From: Hydrangea macrophylla | Taxonomy: Eukaryota > Streptophyta > Magnoliopsida > Cornales > Hydrangeaceae | Direction of reading: 5' to 3' | DNA: 64,000 bases | NCBI GenBank assembly: GCA_033977485.1 | Contig: CM066984.1 | Coordinates: 29,245,501 to 29,309,500, forward strand | Part shown: piece after piece, positions 32,728 through 43,328 of the stretch | Layout of the letters: every line of letters starts with the position of its first letter | Numbering within the stretch: position 1 is the first letter of the stretch | The notes under the pieces: model-generated | The model's input: only the letters and a program-made list of their open reading frames with translations | Told to the model about the DNA's origin: nothing | The model's database searches: none | Made by a program: the position numbers and the translations under genes

Positions 32728-33639
32728 TGTCACGCCCCGGAGTAAGCCAAAAGTAGGGAAAATAAAAATTTTCCTTTATGGGTCCGTAGACATGTGACTA
32801 GTTTGATAACCGTCCTGTCCTTCTAACTCCGCACCAAGCAATCGTACGGGAAAAGCTAGGGCATAAGCATGATCTAAACTTATCAGAGTATATATATACA
32901 GCAACGAAAAATAAAGAAGGGTTACAATAACTTCAATCTTAATACAAGAGGCCATACTAAACAATTTACATAATCTTAAAATTTGAGAAACTGTCTATCA
33001 GGTCTTGGGCAAGGCTTTATTCTCCTTGGCTCCACGGCACAGCATCCTGAACTCTTCTATCTATCTCCAAACCTGCAACACTCTGGGCATACGAATGCCC
33101 AGGGCGTAACATGCCGCCAGCCTTGGAACAAGGCTGAGTGAGAGTCTCAATCGCACAATAATCAATAAATACAGAACATCTCTCAACTTATGCCATAGTT
33201 TAGTACTTTAAGGTATGGTTATTCTCTTATCAAAAGACGCATTCTCACCACGGGCATAACAGAGGTCTCAACAAGACAGGTAATCAGATAAACATAACAT
33301 CATAGAATACATTCTCCTTATTATAACTCGTGCGTGCAAATGCATGACCAATAAGACTCACTCCCAACTCTTTTCAAAGACACTTGCTTTTAAAACATAT
33401 ACTTTTAGACTCACTCCCAACTCTTTTCAAAGACACTTGCTTTTAAAATAGATACTTTTCAAAACCATTTTATTTTAAAACCAAAACTTCCAAACCAAAG
33501 CATTTTGACTCATCAACTCAATCTCATCATTCGCCTTTTCTTTCTCATCCACTTGACATCACGCGGTATATCAAGGATGACAACATACTATCACAGCCAA
33601 TTCATACTCGTCCCTTGATAGGCCACCGGACGTCTTCAC

Positions 33640-33830
33640 GGTGCACACTATCTGTAAACAATGAGACTGGCACATGGGATGTCTTCAACCATGTGTATAC
33701 TCTCACCGGTCATCTACACGGCTGAGAAGTATATTAGAGCACTAGCCGAACGTATTCAACGATACATGGGACGTCTTCAACCATGTATGCGCATCACCGG
33801 ACGTCTTCAATGGCGAGAGGCGCGCTAGGA
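33640..33830. repeat. Degenerate short repeats within the solo LTR
   Basis: Phrases of the type CACCGGACGTCTTCAACCATG recur irregularly with variants (near 33625, 33680, 33770 and 33795), forming a diffuse internal repeat. Confidence 0.5.
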
Positions 33831-35189
33831 ACCCTAACGGTTCATGTCCACCCGGCTTGTCAGCCGTTGATCCATAGGATCCAGAAATCATATCTCGTTT
33901 ACGTTCACACACCTCATCTCATTCATATTCTCATCAAACACATGTGTCCATTATCAATATGCACATGCAAATCTACTTTCATTTCTCTTTATTATTAATA
34001 TGGCATGCGTTATCTATTCCAGTCATCAATATCGTAAAACGTGCATTTAACAGTAAGTAGCAAAAATGTAACATAAAGAGCATGGATCGCATAACATGGA
34101 ATTGATATCAATAAACATATAGATAAAACCCTTGACATGCTCACGTATGCGATAGCACTACCATCATATGCTTTTAAACATCTTATAATTATTAGAAGTA
34201 CACTTGACATCATAAATCGACTTATCACTTATACAAAATATCATACAGGTAACTTTTAAATATCTTCTATTAATCTTATTAGGATTAGAGTGAGGTTAGA
34301 AAACTCACCTCAAGTCACCGATCCTCGAAAAGCGGATACCCGTCAAGTTCTACAATAATGAATAGAATAAACAATAATAACGTATGAGTACAGTTATAGG
34401 GGCAAAATGGTAATTTTACCAAATGAGGTCAAAAACCTCAAGGTAGTGACTACGTGCCATTCTAAGTCCAACGCTATTGACTAGACTCAAATTGGAGTCC
34501 GTCGCGTTTTACGAGGTAATATGTAGGGCTTACTACACTAATACAGGCCTTAAAAGACAGGCGGTATTTTTGACCGAGTCGAAAAGTCACCAAACTTTAC
34601 GGGAATGTTCTAGACATTAATCTAAGACTCTGGGAACTGACTGCGTAATTTTCGGAGTCCTAGATTATTTATTATGAATTATTGAAGATAATATATACCA
34701 GAAAATACCCGAAACGGGATTTAAATATGTAATTATAATTATATTAAGATATCAGTGCTTAGAAGTATTTTTATTAAATACTAAATATTAAAATACACCA
34801 CTAGTATTTATTTCATAATTTTCGGAGCTCGTTTGATATTTTTAATAATTAATATACTCATAAAATAGCTCCTTATTAATTATTAAAAATATTGGACTAT
34901 AATATTATAGCTTTATAACATACATTATATAATAAAATAGTCCCAGGGTCATTACCCTAATTTTCTAGAATTTATAAATACATATAGGTATTTATTAACT
35001 ATTTAAAACTATTTAAAACTAAGATTTATTATTTATATTAACCATATAAATAATAATATATATTATATATAATATAATAATGATATATAGAATATTAAAA
35101 TAACATTCTATATTATTAAAACCTTAATGGTATAATTATAAGTTATTAATAATTATTAAAACCATTTAAACCTTTTAAGCTAATTAATA

Positions 35190-35190
35190 C

Positions 35191-35221
<31 letters not shown>
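35190..35221 (+). repeat. TAA trinucleotide microsatellite
   Basis: About ten consecutive TAA/ATA units within the solo LTR. Confidence 0.9.
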
Positions 35222-35235
35222 CAATTCCACAGACA

Positions 35236-35800
35236 CGACGGTTCAAACCCGAACCGACCCAAACCCTTATGGGTTACTCGAATATACTCTCAAAAAGACC
35301 CCAGGACGCGACCCGATGGGTCAGACCCGACCCGACCGAAACCCAAATGGGCTACCCATATCAACACACAACTAAACCCACACTAATACCCATTCGGGAT
35401 GATCCTAACTCAAAACCCGAAACCCAGATACACTCACAATCTAAACCTACCCGTTAACCCAAACCCGAACCCAACCACAGACACAAACTAACCCGTCCTA
35501 GCAACCCAACCGGGTCAAACCTAACCCGAACCCGAGACCTAACTCCTCTCACTAACTAACCCAGCCCGCTAGCCCAAACTCGGACTGAACCCGACCCAAG
35601 CCCTGACCCAAACCTAGACACAACACAACCCGCCCCAAAACCCGAAACCCTACCCGACGTCAAAACGACGTCGTCCCACTTAAGTTAACCCACGGGTTAA
35701 CTTAACCAGGCCCAAACCCGAACCCTGACCCTTATACACACACATCCTAACCCTACCAAAACCCGACCCGAGTCCGGATCTTATAACCCGAAACCCAAAC
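35236..35800 (-). repeat. C-rich degenerate hexamer tract (G-rich in LTR sense)
   Basis: Dense, irregular repetition of AACCCG, CCCAAA and ACCCGA on the + strand over about 560 bp. In the sense of the LTR this is GGGTT/GGGTC-rich with many GGG runs, able in principle to form G-quadruplexes in the leader RNA or DNA. It is not telomeric repeat. Confidence 0.7.
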
Positions 35801-36457
35801 GGGTCATCTTCATCTTCTCCGGTGAACTGGCGTCGCCGGAAAGTCGCGGCTCGCCGGAGACTCTCTCTCTCCTCATATCTCTCTCATTTCTTCTCCAAAA
35901 TCGATGAAATCAACGGGGTTTTGACCGGAATCAGCCCCTCTATCACAAACTAGAAGCTAGATCAATGGTTCATTCGTTTGGTGGTCCTACTAGCCGATTA
36001 TTCTTTCGGCCAATCAAGAGGATAATGGCCTGCATGGCCATTCAAATGAACTCTAAACGAAAAGCTGCTACACTGGGGTCTAACTGGGGTCATGTGGGTC
36101 TGTTTGGTGTAAAAAGAAGGGGTTTTGGTTGATGTTTAAAATTTGAGCTTCAAGGGAAGCTTTAATGGTTGCCGGAGGTTCACAGTGAGCCTCAGGCTCA
36201 GTTTGGCTTGCATGCAAGGATCCTAGGGTCTCCTAATGGACATGCAGATGCTCAAGCATGTGTGAGAGGGGTTGGGTTTACCTCAGGTTGCCCCTGTTTG
36301 CCACAACTCTCTAAATCTTCTCCGATCTTCTTCTTCTCCCTCCTCTGCTTGATTGCTGTGCAAAGAGGGGTCCTAGTGTGTGTGTTGTACGCGTGCGTGT
36401 GTGTGCAGAGACAGTATAGGGAGTGAAGAGAGGATGTGTGTATAGTGTTCACAATGT

Positions 36458-36472
36458 GGGGGGGGGGGGGGG
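36458..36472 (+). repeat. Homopolymer G15
   Basis: Fifteen consecutive G on the + strand, in the leader part of the solo LTR. Confidence 0.85.
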
Positions 36473-37056
36473 AAATGGTACTCTCTCAAGCTCTCTCGGG
36501 CTCTCTCTCCATTTAACAATCTGTTAGACAGATTGTGGGTGGTTAAGGGTATTAAAATGAGGGAGGGTGAGGTCTTATTTATAGAGAGAGAGGGGTGGGG
36601 GTTTATCAAGTGCACTGGGTGCACAATTATGTGTGAGTATGTGTGTTTCCAAGGGTAGATATTAAGGGCACAAGGGTGATGGTGTGTGCATACTTTCCGA
36701 ATGGTGAGTGGTGGGGTCCACTCTCGGGTAGGCACACCGGGATATGTGTCTGAGTCCTAAGGTACTACTGACTATAAGTGGTACAAAAAATGTAAACCTG
36801 TACCAGGATGAGTGCTGGTCCAAAAGCGAGTCTACTTAAGGTTTATAAAATAGAAATTATAAACGCCGGGGCTGCGACCATTCTAATAGACTCCAGGTTA
36901 AACGTATCGTCGTTGTCGTCAAAACGGTTACTAAGGATCTTAATAAAGACTCCTAATTATGGTCACCCTAATGGGCCTTCTGTAACTGTATCCTGGGTGA
37001 CGTCACTATTCTAAATTCCTACGTGGAATTTCTGCCGGGAATTTCTAGGTGCTACA

Positions 37057-38040
37057 ACCAAACATAAGATTTTGTCCTTCATGGATGGAGCATTTGGGCT
37101 ACAACCAAATCTACATTGTTGATGAAGATGTCCCGAAAATAGCTTTTCGATGCCCGAGGGCAATTGGGACCTTTAAATGGGTTATAATGCCATTCGAGCT
37201 AAAGAATGCAGGAGCCACCTATCAGCAGGCAATGAACTCAATCTTCTATGACATAATTGGGAGTTTTATTGGAAGTGGGAGTTTACATAGATGATGTGGT
37301 GGTAAAATCTGAAAACAACACCGAACACTTGAGCGACCTTGAAAGGGCATTCGAAAGAATGCGGGCTCACAAGTTAAAAATGATCCCACTCAAGTGTGCG
37401 TTCGATGTGACAGCAGAAACTTCTTAGGTTTCCTGTCAGAGGGGTATAGAGATTGAGAATAAGGCTCAGGCTATCAAATTAGCGAAGCCCCTAGCCAACA
37501 AAAAGGAGTTACAGAGGCTACTAGGGTACATCAACTTCCTTAGGGGGTTTATTTCCAACTGCACAGGAAAAGCCCAAGTTTGAACCCCACTACTCAAAAT
37601 CAAGTCTGATGATGAGTTCAAGTGGGATGACAAGCATCAACAAGCTTTTAAAGGGATAAAACAGTACCTGTCCACCCCTCCAGTTCTGATGCCACCCAAA
37701 AAGTATAGGTGCTTAAAATTGTATATATCGGCCTTTGATTGCTCTATAGGAAGTATCTTAGCTTAGGACAATGAGCAAGGTAGTAAGTAGGCAGTTTATT
37801 AATCAAGTAGGATTTTAACTCCAATCGAGCAGCAATATGCGTCAATTGAGAAGGTATGTTTAGCATTATATTTTTCATCACAAAAGTTAAGAACATATAT
37901 GCTCCCTATTTCAACTTACATTATTTGTCAAATCAATGTGATTAAACACATGCTATCAAGATCGATATTGAGAGGCCAAATTGGAAAATGGACCTTGCTC
38001 CTCATGGAATTTGCAAATCAATAGTGATCGCAATAATCGG
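37057..38040 (+). pseudogene. Tat-lineage RT (C-terminal part) and first RNase H
   Basis: Continues from 32727. RT: HKILSFMDGAFG, then DVPKIAFRCPRAIGTFKWVI, MPFELKNAGATYQQAMN (to about 37245) and VYIDDVVVKSE with the catalytic Y-I-D-D intact (about 37280-37310, one frame over). Connection: KCAF, KELQRLLGYINFLRGFISN. RNase H remnant: PPVLMPP, LYISAFDCSIGSILA, QQYASIEKVCLALYFSSQKLR, then IIC. Multiple stops and at least one frameshift near 37270. Confidence 0.8.
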
Positions 38041-38560
38041 TGAAGGACTAGGCGATTGCTAATTTTTTGGCCGAACACCCAGATCCCACTGATCTGAGCG
38101 ATTTAATCTCAACACCTAAAGCACTAAATGTTTCTTTGATGCCATGGACCCTTGTCTTCGATGGGTCAAAGAATTCAAAAGGTTCTAGGGCAGGGGTAGT
38201 CATAATATCACCTAAGAACAAAAAATAAAGATTTCATTTCGGCTTGACTTTAAGTGCACCAATAATTAGGCCGAACATGAAGCACTGATCATTGGACTTG
38301 AGATACTCCTTGAAATTGGGGCATCATCCATACACATTAAAGGCAATTTAGGTTTATTTATCGGGCAGATATTTGGCAAATTTTAGATAAAAAGCTGGGA
38401 GCTGTGCCTATTGCACTCCGTTGCCACTCAGCTTATGGATTCTTTTGATGATATAAGTGTAAGGTACATACCTAGATCCACTAATACTGAGGCCGATAAG
38501 TTAGCAAAAGTAGGCTCAGCCACATCGTCACAAAATGAAATAGAAGACTGAATGCTCACC
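38041..38560 (+). pseudogene. Second (archaeal-type) RNase H of the Tat element
   Basis: After a short link with DPTDLSD, the block WTLVFDGSKNSKGSRAGVVI (about 38146-38205), followed by ISPKNKK, is the start of the additional RNase H that defines Tat elements and lies between RNase H 1 and integrase. Later parts are frayed by stops and frameshifts (AEHEALI-like and RSTNTEADKLAK-like pieces to about 38510). Confidence 0.75.
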
Positions 38561-39599
38561 ATATAAATTTGGTCACTCTCGTCAGTGGTAAAGAGAGGCT
38601 GTTATACGATAGCGAATTCGGTACTAATGGATGATAACTAATGCAGGCTTCCCATCATCAAATATTTGAAGTATCCAAACGTAAGAGTAGAATGAAAGGT
38701 GAGGTTGTTTGCTGTCTAATTTGTATTGTTGGATGGAGAGTTATTCAAAAAACCTATCAGAGATGATGTAATCTTGAAATGCCTAGGGAAGAAACAAGCC
38801 ACGTAGGTAAGGCCGGAACCAAAATGAAATGGCTTTTAAGAAGATACAACTATTATTGGTCAGGCATGCTAAAAGATTGCATCAACTACACAGATGGGTG
38901 TCAAGCTTGCCAGAAGCATGGTCCACTTCAACGACTGCCAGCCAAGGAGCTTCAACCCATAATAAAGCCATGGCTATTAGGAGAGGGGCCATGGACTTGA
39001 TTGGCAAAATACTTCCGCCATCATCGGGCCAACATTATTTCATCATAGTAGATATAGACTACTTCATAAAATGGGCCGATGCCATACTGTGCAAGGTGGT
39101 GACTCAAGCTATAGTGATTAAATTCATTGAAGAGCACATTATACACCGATTCGGCCTCCTAGAGACTATTATGGCCGATCAGGGATCGGTGTTCATAGGG
39201 GTAGAGACCAAGGCATTCGCTAAAAGTAGAGGGATCACCATCCTAAATTCAACCCCTTACTATGCTGAGGCGAACAACCAGGCCTAGTCATCTAACAAGA
39301 TCTTGAAAGGGATTATTGAAAGATGGTCAAAGACTAGAGAATGAGATAAATTATTGTTCGAAGCACTTTGGGCTTATCGGACATCCAAAAGATCTAGTAT
39401 TGGAGTTACACCATTTTTGTTGACCTATGGACATGACTCTATGTTGCCCAGGGCGGTTACAGTCCGATCAGCCAGAAGGGCATTACAAAATTAGCTAGAG
39501 CCCACTGAATATTTAGAGGCAATGATAGTTGAGTTAGAAGGTCTGAATGAAATATGGCCAACGACCTTAGACTCATTAAAGGTGCAGAAGTTAAGGGCA
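38561..39599 (+). pseudogene. Tat-lineage integrase, truncated at 39599
   Basis: Zinc region C-Q-A-C near 38910 within WLLRRYNYYWSGMLKDC; core first Asp in MDLIGKI (about 38993), second Asp in LETIMADQGSVF (about 39165-39200), then GITILNSTPYYAEANNQA (to 39285). Next come ALWAYRTSKRSSIGVTPFLLTYG (about 39365-39430) and MIVELEGLNE (about 39523). The chain breaks after KVQKLRA, where TGTAGACACC begins a new LTR. The C-terminal domain is missing from the window. Confidence 0.8.
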
Positions 39600-40035
39600 T
39601 GTAGACACCCCAATTTTGACCAACTGTTGAATTTAGTGGATGAGTACCTCTAAAACAATGACGACAATGTCTGACAGAATTCGAAGATTTTTAAAGTGAT
39701 TCAAGTTCTTTGGAAGGTTCTTCAGTCTCGATAAAGTTTTCAAGAGAAAGACCGGATGTTCAGGGAAATTCGAGTATAAAATATGTATAAGAAAAAAAGT
39801 TTGGAAATTTTGATTTTGATATAAAATATAGAAAAATATTTCAAAAGAAAATAAAAAAAGAGAGAAAAGAAAAAGAAGAAGAAACGAATTTCAAGTTGAA
39901 AAAGAAGAAAAAGAATTTTAAAAGAAAAAGAAAAAGAAAAGAAAACAAAAAAATATGAATAAATATATAAATATATATGTATATAAAATTTATATAAATA
40001 TATATAAATAAGTTTGTTAGAAACGGCATGCGGTG

Positions 40036-40130
40036 AGAGTGCCACGCTGGCACTCACTGAGTGCCGCGCCAGCAGTCAGTGAGTGCTGGAAGAGAGTGTC
40101 GCAGACAACTCTCCGAGTGCCACCCTCTAT
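40036..40130. promoter_or_regulatory. GAGTGCC repeats upstream of TATA in the Ogre-like LTR
   Basis: GAGTGCC or a close variant at 40037, 40059, 40081, 40094 and 40115 (spacing 22, 22, 13, 21), with inverted GGCACTC and CCAGC between them. It ends about 90 bp before the TATA box. Confidence 0.6.
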
Positions 40131-42296
40131 AACAAACTATTTTTCTTATATACGTATTGAATGCCAAGGCACATGGGTTTTTACTCCGAATTTACTAAAT
40201 TAACCCCTTGAGATTGATCTATATAAGGGGATGTTCATCTCCAATATAGCAAAGGTTGAAAAATATTAGAAATAGAGATACAATTAAGAAGAATTAAGGG
40301 AGAATTTTGAAGAAAACCAAAGAGTTTGAAGAAGAATTTGAAGGAGAATTTGAAGATCTTCATCAAGAATCAAGAAATATCTGAGGATTTTTAGAGATAA
40401 TCTTCTAATCTTGACTTATTTTGTCTCCAATTCAATCACAATTCATAGAACTCTAGGACCTTTTACACAATTTTCAAAAAGTCTCTTCTCACCTCATTTC
40501 ATCACACACCACTTGAATTGTGATTGAATTCTTGATTATTTGTTGATTTGGATCAAGTCAATTATGGATCATGTTTTGTAATATGCCCTTTTAAGAGAAA
40601 ATTTGCTTTGATCATCAACCTAGTTTGATCTCCAAGGATCATTAAATTGAGAGGAGAATTGAACAAGGTAAGTTCAATTTCCTCAAGGATCATGTATTTG
40701 AGAGAGAGGAATTAGATGTAGATTTAGTTATTTTTATAGTTTGATTGTTAGATTCAAGTGAATCCAAGTATTCAAAGTACATAAGATTGAGTAAGACCTT
40801 GAGGTTCTCTTGCTAAATCTTCAAACATGAGATCTATGTTGGAGATCCTCTAAGTCCATGAATCTCTTTGTACTTCATTATAACTTCAATGATCACAATC
40901 ATACTTGATCTTGATTCTCTCTAGAATTAGGGATCAAGTTTGATTCAAATTTTGAACACCATTTCAACTATGGTGCAATGAATTCATTGACCAATTGTGA
41001 TCAAAGATTTTTAATTGAATCATGATCCATTGGAATTGAATGAGACCATTTAAAATGTGTTCATAACACAAAGATCTATAGCTTTAATTTTTAATTTGGT
41101 AAGATTTCATAGTTAACATGGTTTGATCTTAGGATTTGTGAACTAGTCACTCTTTGTCCAAAATTTTAGAACAATACGTCAGTTTTGATTTGAATAGATC
41201 AGAGCTATCAAATATTTTTGACTTTAAATAAAATTTTCCATGATATTTAATGAGTCTACGAGACACCCTAATAAGATTGAAGTCATTCAGGTTCGTTTAC
41301 TATTTTAGAAAATCACACAAATCTCTGGACAGAGAGTTGATAAAATCTAAGTAGTGTCTGGTCTTGGTCCAATTCCTAGAGATTGGACCTTTGATCTTTG
41401 ATTTTCTTTTTGGGTTAGGAACTAGACTGATAGAGTCACATCATATTCAAAATAATTAGGATCAAACCATGGTAAGTATGATTTTCAAATTTTTGAAAGT
41501 CTGGTTTGCTCTCTGTAATTCCTAAATTTTGTTACAATTTTGATATACTTTGTAAATAATGATCCAAATGACATTTCTATGACTGAAGGCTTAAAACATG
41601 TTTTCATTATAATTAATTAAACTTAAATCCAAAGGCTAAATGATCCAAATCAATCAATCATTCATAGCTTATTCTTGTTCATGTTCATGCATTCATTGCA
41701 TTTGAATTAAATCTAGCAATTAGGTCATTATTTTGTATTGTGTTAATTCTTAATTAGTTGAACCTAGTTATGGGTTCCTTGTGACTATGTTGGGATTGTA
41801 TCATCTCTATATGGACATTACATTGGCTCCTATTTGATACTTGCATATATATAGAGGTGTGGTAATCTCAACCAATTAGAAGGAATTCATGATTATGTCA
41901 ACTTTCCTTGCTTGATAGATTAAGCTAGAAGTTTATTATAATATTTAAGAATTGATAATATATTCAAAGCATGCGAACTAACCCTTTGTTTTGTAGCGCT
42001 ATGGAGGTATAATTTCTCGACTTTTCTCTAGTTTATTTTATTTCTTGACTTTATTGATTTTTGACTCCATACGCGACTCCTTAGACTAGGATTTGCCTTA
42101 TGTGTATGTATGAATTAGAGACTCGCTTTTAGGTGTTCTAATATTTGCATGCATTGCACGTTTCAATATCGCAGCTATATTATGGGTAAGTTTCTTTGTT
42201 CTCTATTGTATGTCATTTTGCTTGTTATTTGAATTATGTGGTTTTGTATGCCTTTTATCATTAGCAATCTTGCACCCCTTTCGACATGCTTTTGTA

Positions 42297-42320
42297 ATAT
42301 ATATATATATATATATATAT
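42297..42320 (+). repeat. TA dinucleotide microsatellite
   Basis: About twelve consecutive AT/TA units. Confidence 0.9.
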
Positions 42321-42600
42321 GTATTAGTTAAGGGAATGCTTAGATTAATAATTCGATTAAAATGATGTTGAGTAAAGGCCTATAATGAGATAGGATGAGC
42401 GGGGGTGTTTTAGTCCGTCGGGCTCCTTCCCCTCTCTCATTCCATAATTTTTGGACCTAGAAATCTCTGGGTTTCAAAAGATCAGCTTGCTTTTAAAACG
42501 GTTTCTTAATTTTGCTTTAAAAATTAAGTGGCAACTCGTATTTGAATTCAAAATTTTAAAAAGTTTAATAAGCGTGGTTCAATTGCGAATATCCATAATC

Positions 42601-42618
42601 TAGCGACTTTGCTGGGGA
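42601..42618 (+). other. Primer-binding site (Ogre type), probable
   Basis: TAGCGACTTTGCTGGGGA resembles the TGGCGACTCnGCTGGGGA type of PBS of Ogre-like elements, with the initial TGG decayed to TAG. Confidence 0.6.
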
Positions 42619-43328
42619 TCAAACCTAGAATTTCTCTAGTTTTGCAGACCAGAATTCATAATTTTGGGTTCACTCGAGGATTAGACTTGAAAGCATCCTT
42701 TTTAATCGATTTTTTTAATTTTTGTGTCCCCGTAGCATTGCACTTGCATGTCTGCCAGTCGATTGCACGGAACTATGACCTTGGAAGCTCAGGGCAACCC
42801 AGTCGACCAAGTCATCATGGGACTGTGTGATCACCCTTGATCTCGTACCATGTGTTGGTATATGAAGCATCCTATCGGATGTGTGTCAAGGGTCCCTTAT
42901 TTGACCAAAACCTGGCCTTTGCATGATAGCTTCCATAGAACATTTCAATTAGGAAATCAATTCTTGATTAGGATTATATGCTAGGGAGTTTTGTATGTCC
43001 AGAAGGGATTATTTGAGATGATGACAAAGCTTACTTGATATGGGATGTATAACCTTTTTAATCACCTTTTAGCAATTCCTTCTCATGTCTCACGATATTT
43101 GGGAATGTGCTAGATTTTGATTATAAGATTACACTTCTTATATTTTGTTTAGCTAAGTATCATTGACCTTGTATGCATCCAAATTCATGAAAAGTGCAAT
43201 AATTATCCAATCATGTGATACTCCTACCCAAGAATTCAAAGTTCACTATTTATGATAGATTTTGATTATTATCATCTTTTATCCAAAAATGTTTTGAAAA
43301 ATCACTCTTTCAAAGAGAAGGTCCAAGC
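42619..43328 (+). pseudogene. 5' internal remnant of the Ogre-like element
   Basis: Begins just after the PBS. From ATG 42748 a decayed frame with stops at roughly 100-200 nt intervals can be followed to about 43320 (short motifs MTLEAQGNPVDQVI, WYMKHPIGCVSRVPYL). It may be the N-terminal ORF of the element, but I recognise no domain. The element is cut here by the next LTR. Confidence 0.35.

Larger units (their letters stand above)
32728..37056 (-). repeat. Solo LTR, 4329 bp, minus orientation, chromovirus type
   Basis: The + strand begins TGTCACGCCCC and ends GTGCTACA. On minus it therefore runs TGTAGCACC to GGGGCGTGACA, the same ends as the Tekay-like LTR at 6197-8407. It interrupts the Tat RT gene exactly, with a 5-bp duplication and no internal region, so it is the product of LTR-LTR recombination. 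Inside, on the minus strand: TATA box CTCTATAAATAAG (about 36575-36588), GT-rich leader, G-rich tract (35800-35230), splice donor AG/GTGAGTTTT (34308), then 1.6 kb to the end. Peptides at 36169-36735 are incidental. Confidence 0.88.
12528..39599 (+). mobile_element. Old Tat-lineage Ty3/gypsy element, split by insertions
   Basis: Pieces at 12528-17609, 32331-32727 and 37057-39599 join in order across two later insertions, each flanked by a perfect 5-bp duplication. It has a 5' LTR, PBS, gag, protease, RT, RNase H, a second RNase H and integrase. The second RNase H between the first one and integrase is a hallmark of the Tat lineage. The integrase is cut at 39599 by the start of another LTR, and no 3' LTR of this element is seen. 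Stops and frameshifts throughout make it one of the oldest residents here. Confidence 0.8.
39600..42597 (+). repeat. Ogre-like (Tat) LTR inserted in the Tat integrase
   Basis: Starts TGTAGACACCCCAATTTTGACC, the characteristic start of Ogre-type LTRs, also seen as TGTGGACACCCAATTTTGACC on minus at 46792. TATA box TCTATATAAGG at 40219-40228 and a strong splice donor AAG/GTAAGT at 40668. The end near 42597 (CCATA, decayed from CCACA) is followed by a PBS-like site at 42601. A purine-rich A/G tract (39840-39960) and TA dinucleotides (42297-42320) lie inside. Confidence 0.7.

Noticed and set aside
35236..35800. Interstitial telomeric repeat
   Set aside because: The units are irregular AACCCG/CCCAAA mixtures, not CCCTAAA, and only isolated chance matches are present.
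36169..36735. Small host gene with peptides on both strands
   Set aside because: It lies inside the TSD-flanked solo LTR, in the low-complexity GT-rich leader, and the frames have no recognisable domain.
39740..40057. Lys/Phe-rich open frame on the minus strand
   Set aside because: Product of the A/G-rich tract in the Ogre-like LTR; low complexity, no domain.
39600..42597. LTR at 39600 as the 3' LTR of the Tat-lineage element
   Set aside because: It interrupts integrase instead of following a PPT, its sequence does not resemble the 12528-13643 LTR, and it is followed by a different PBS, so it belongs to another element.
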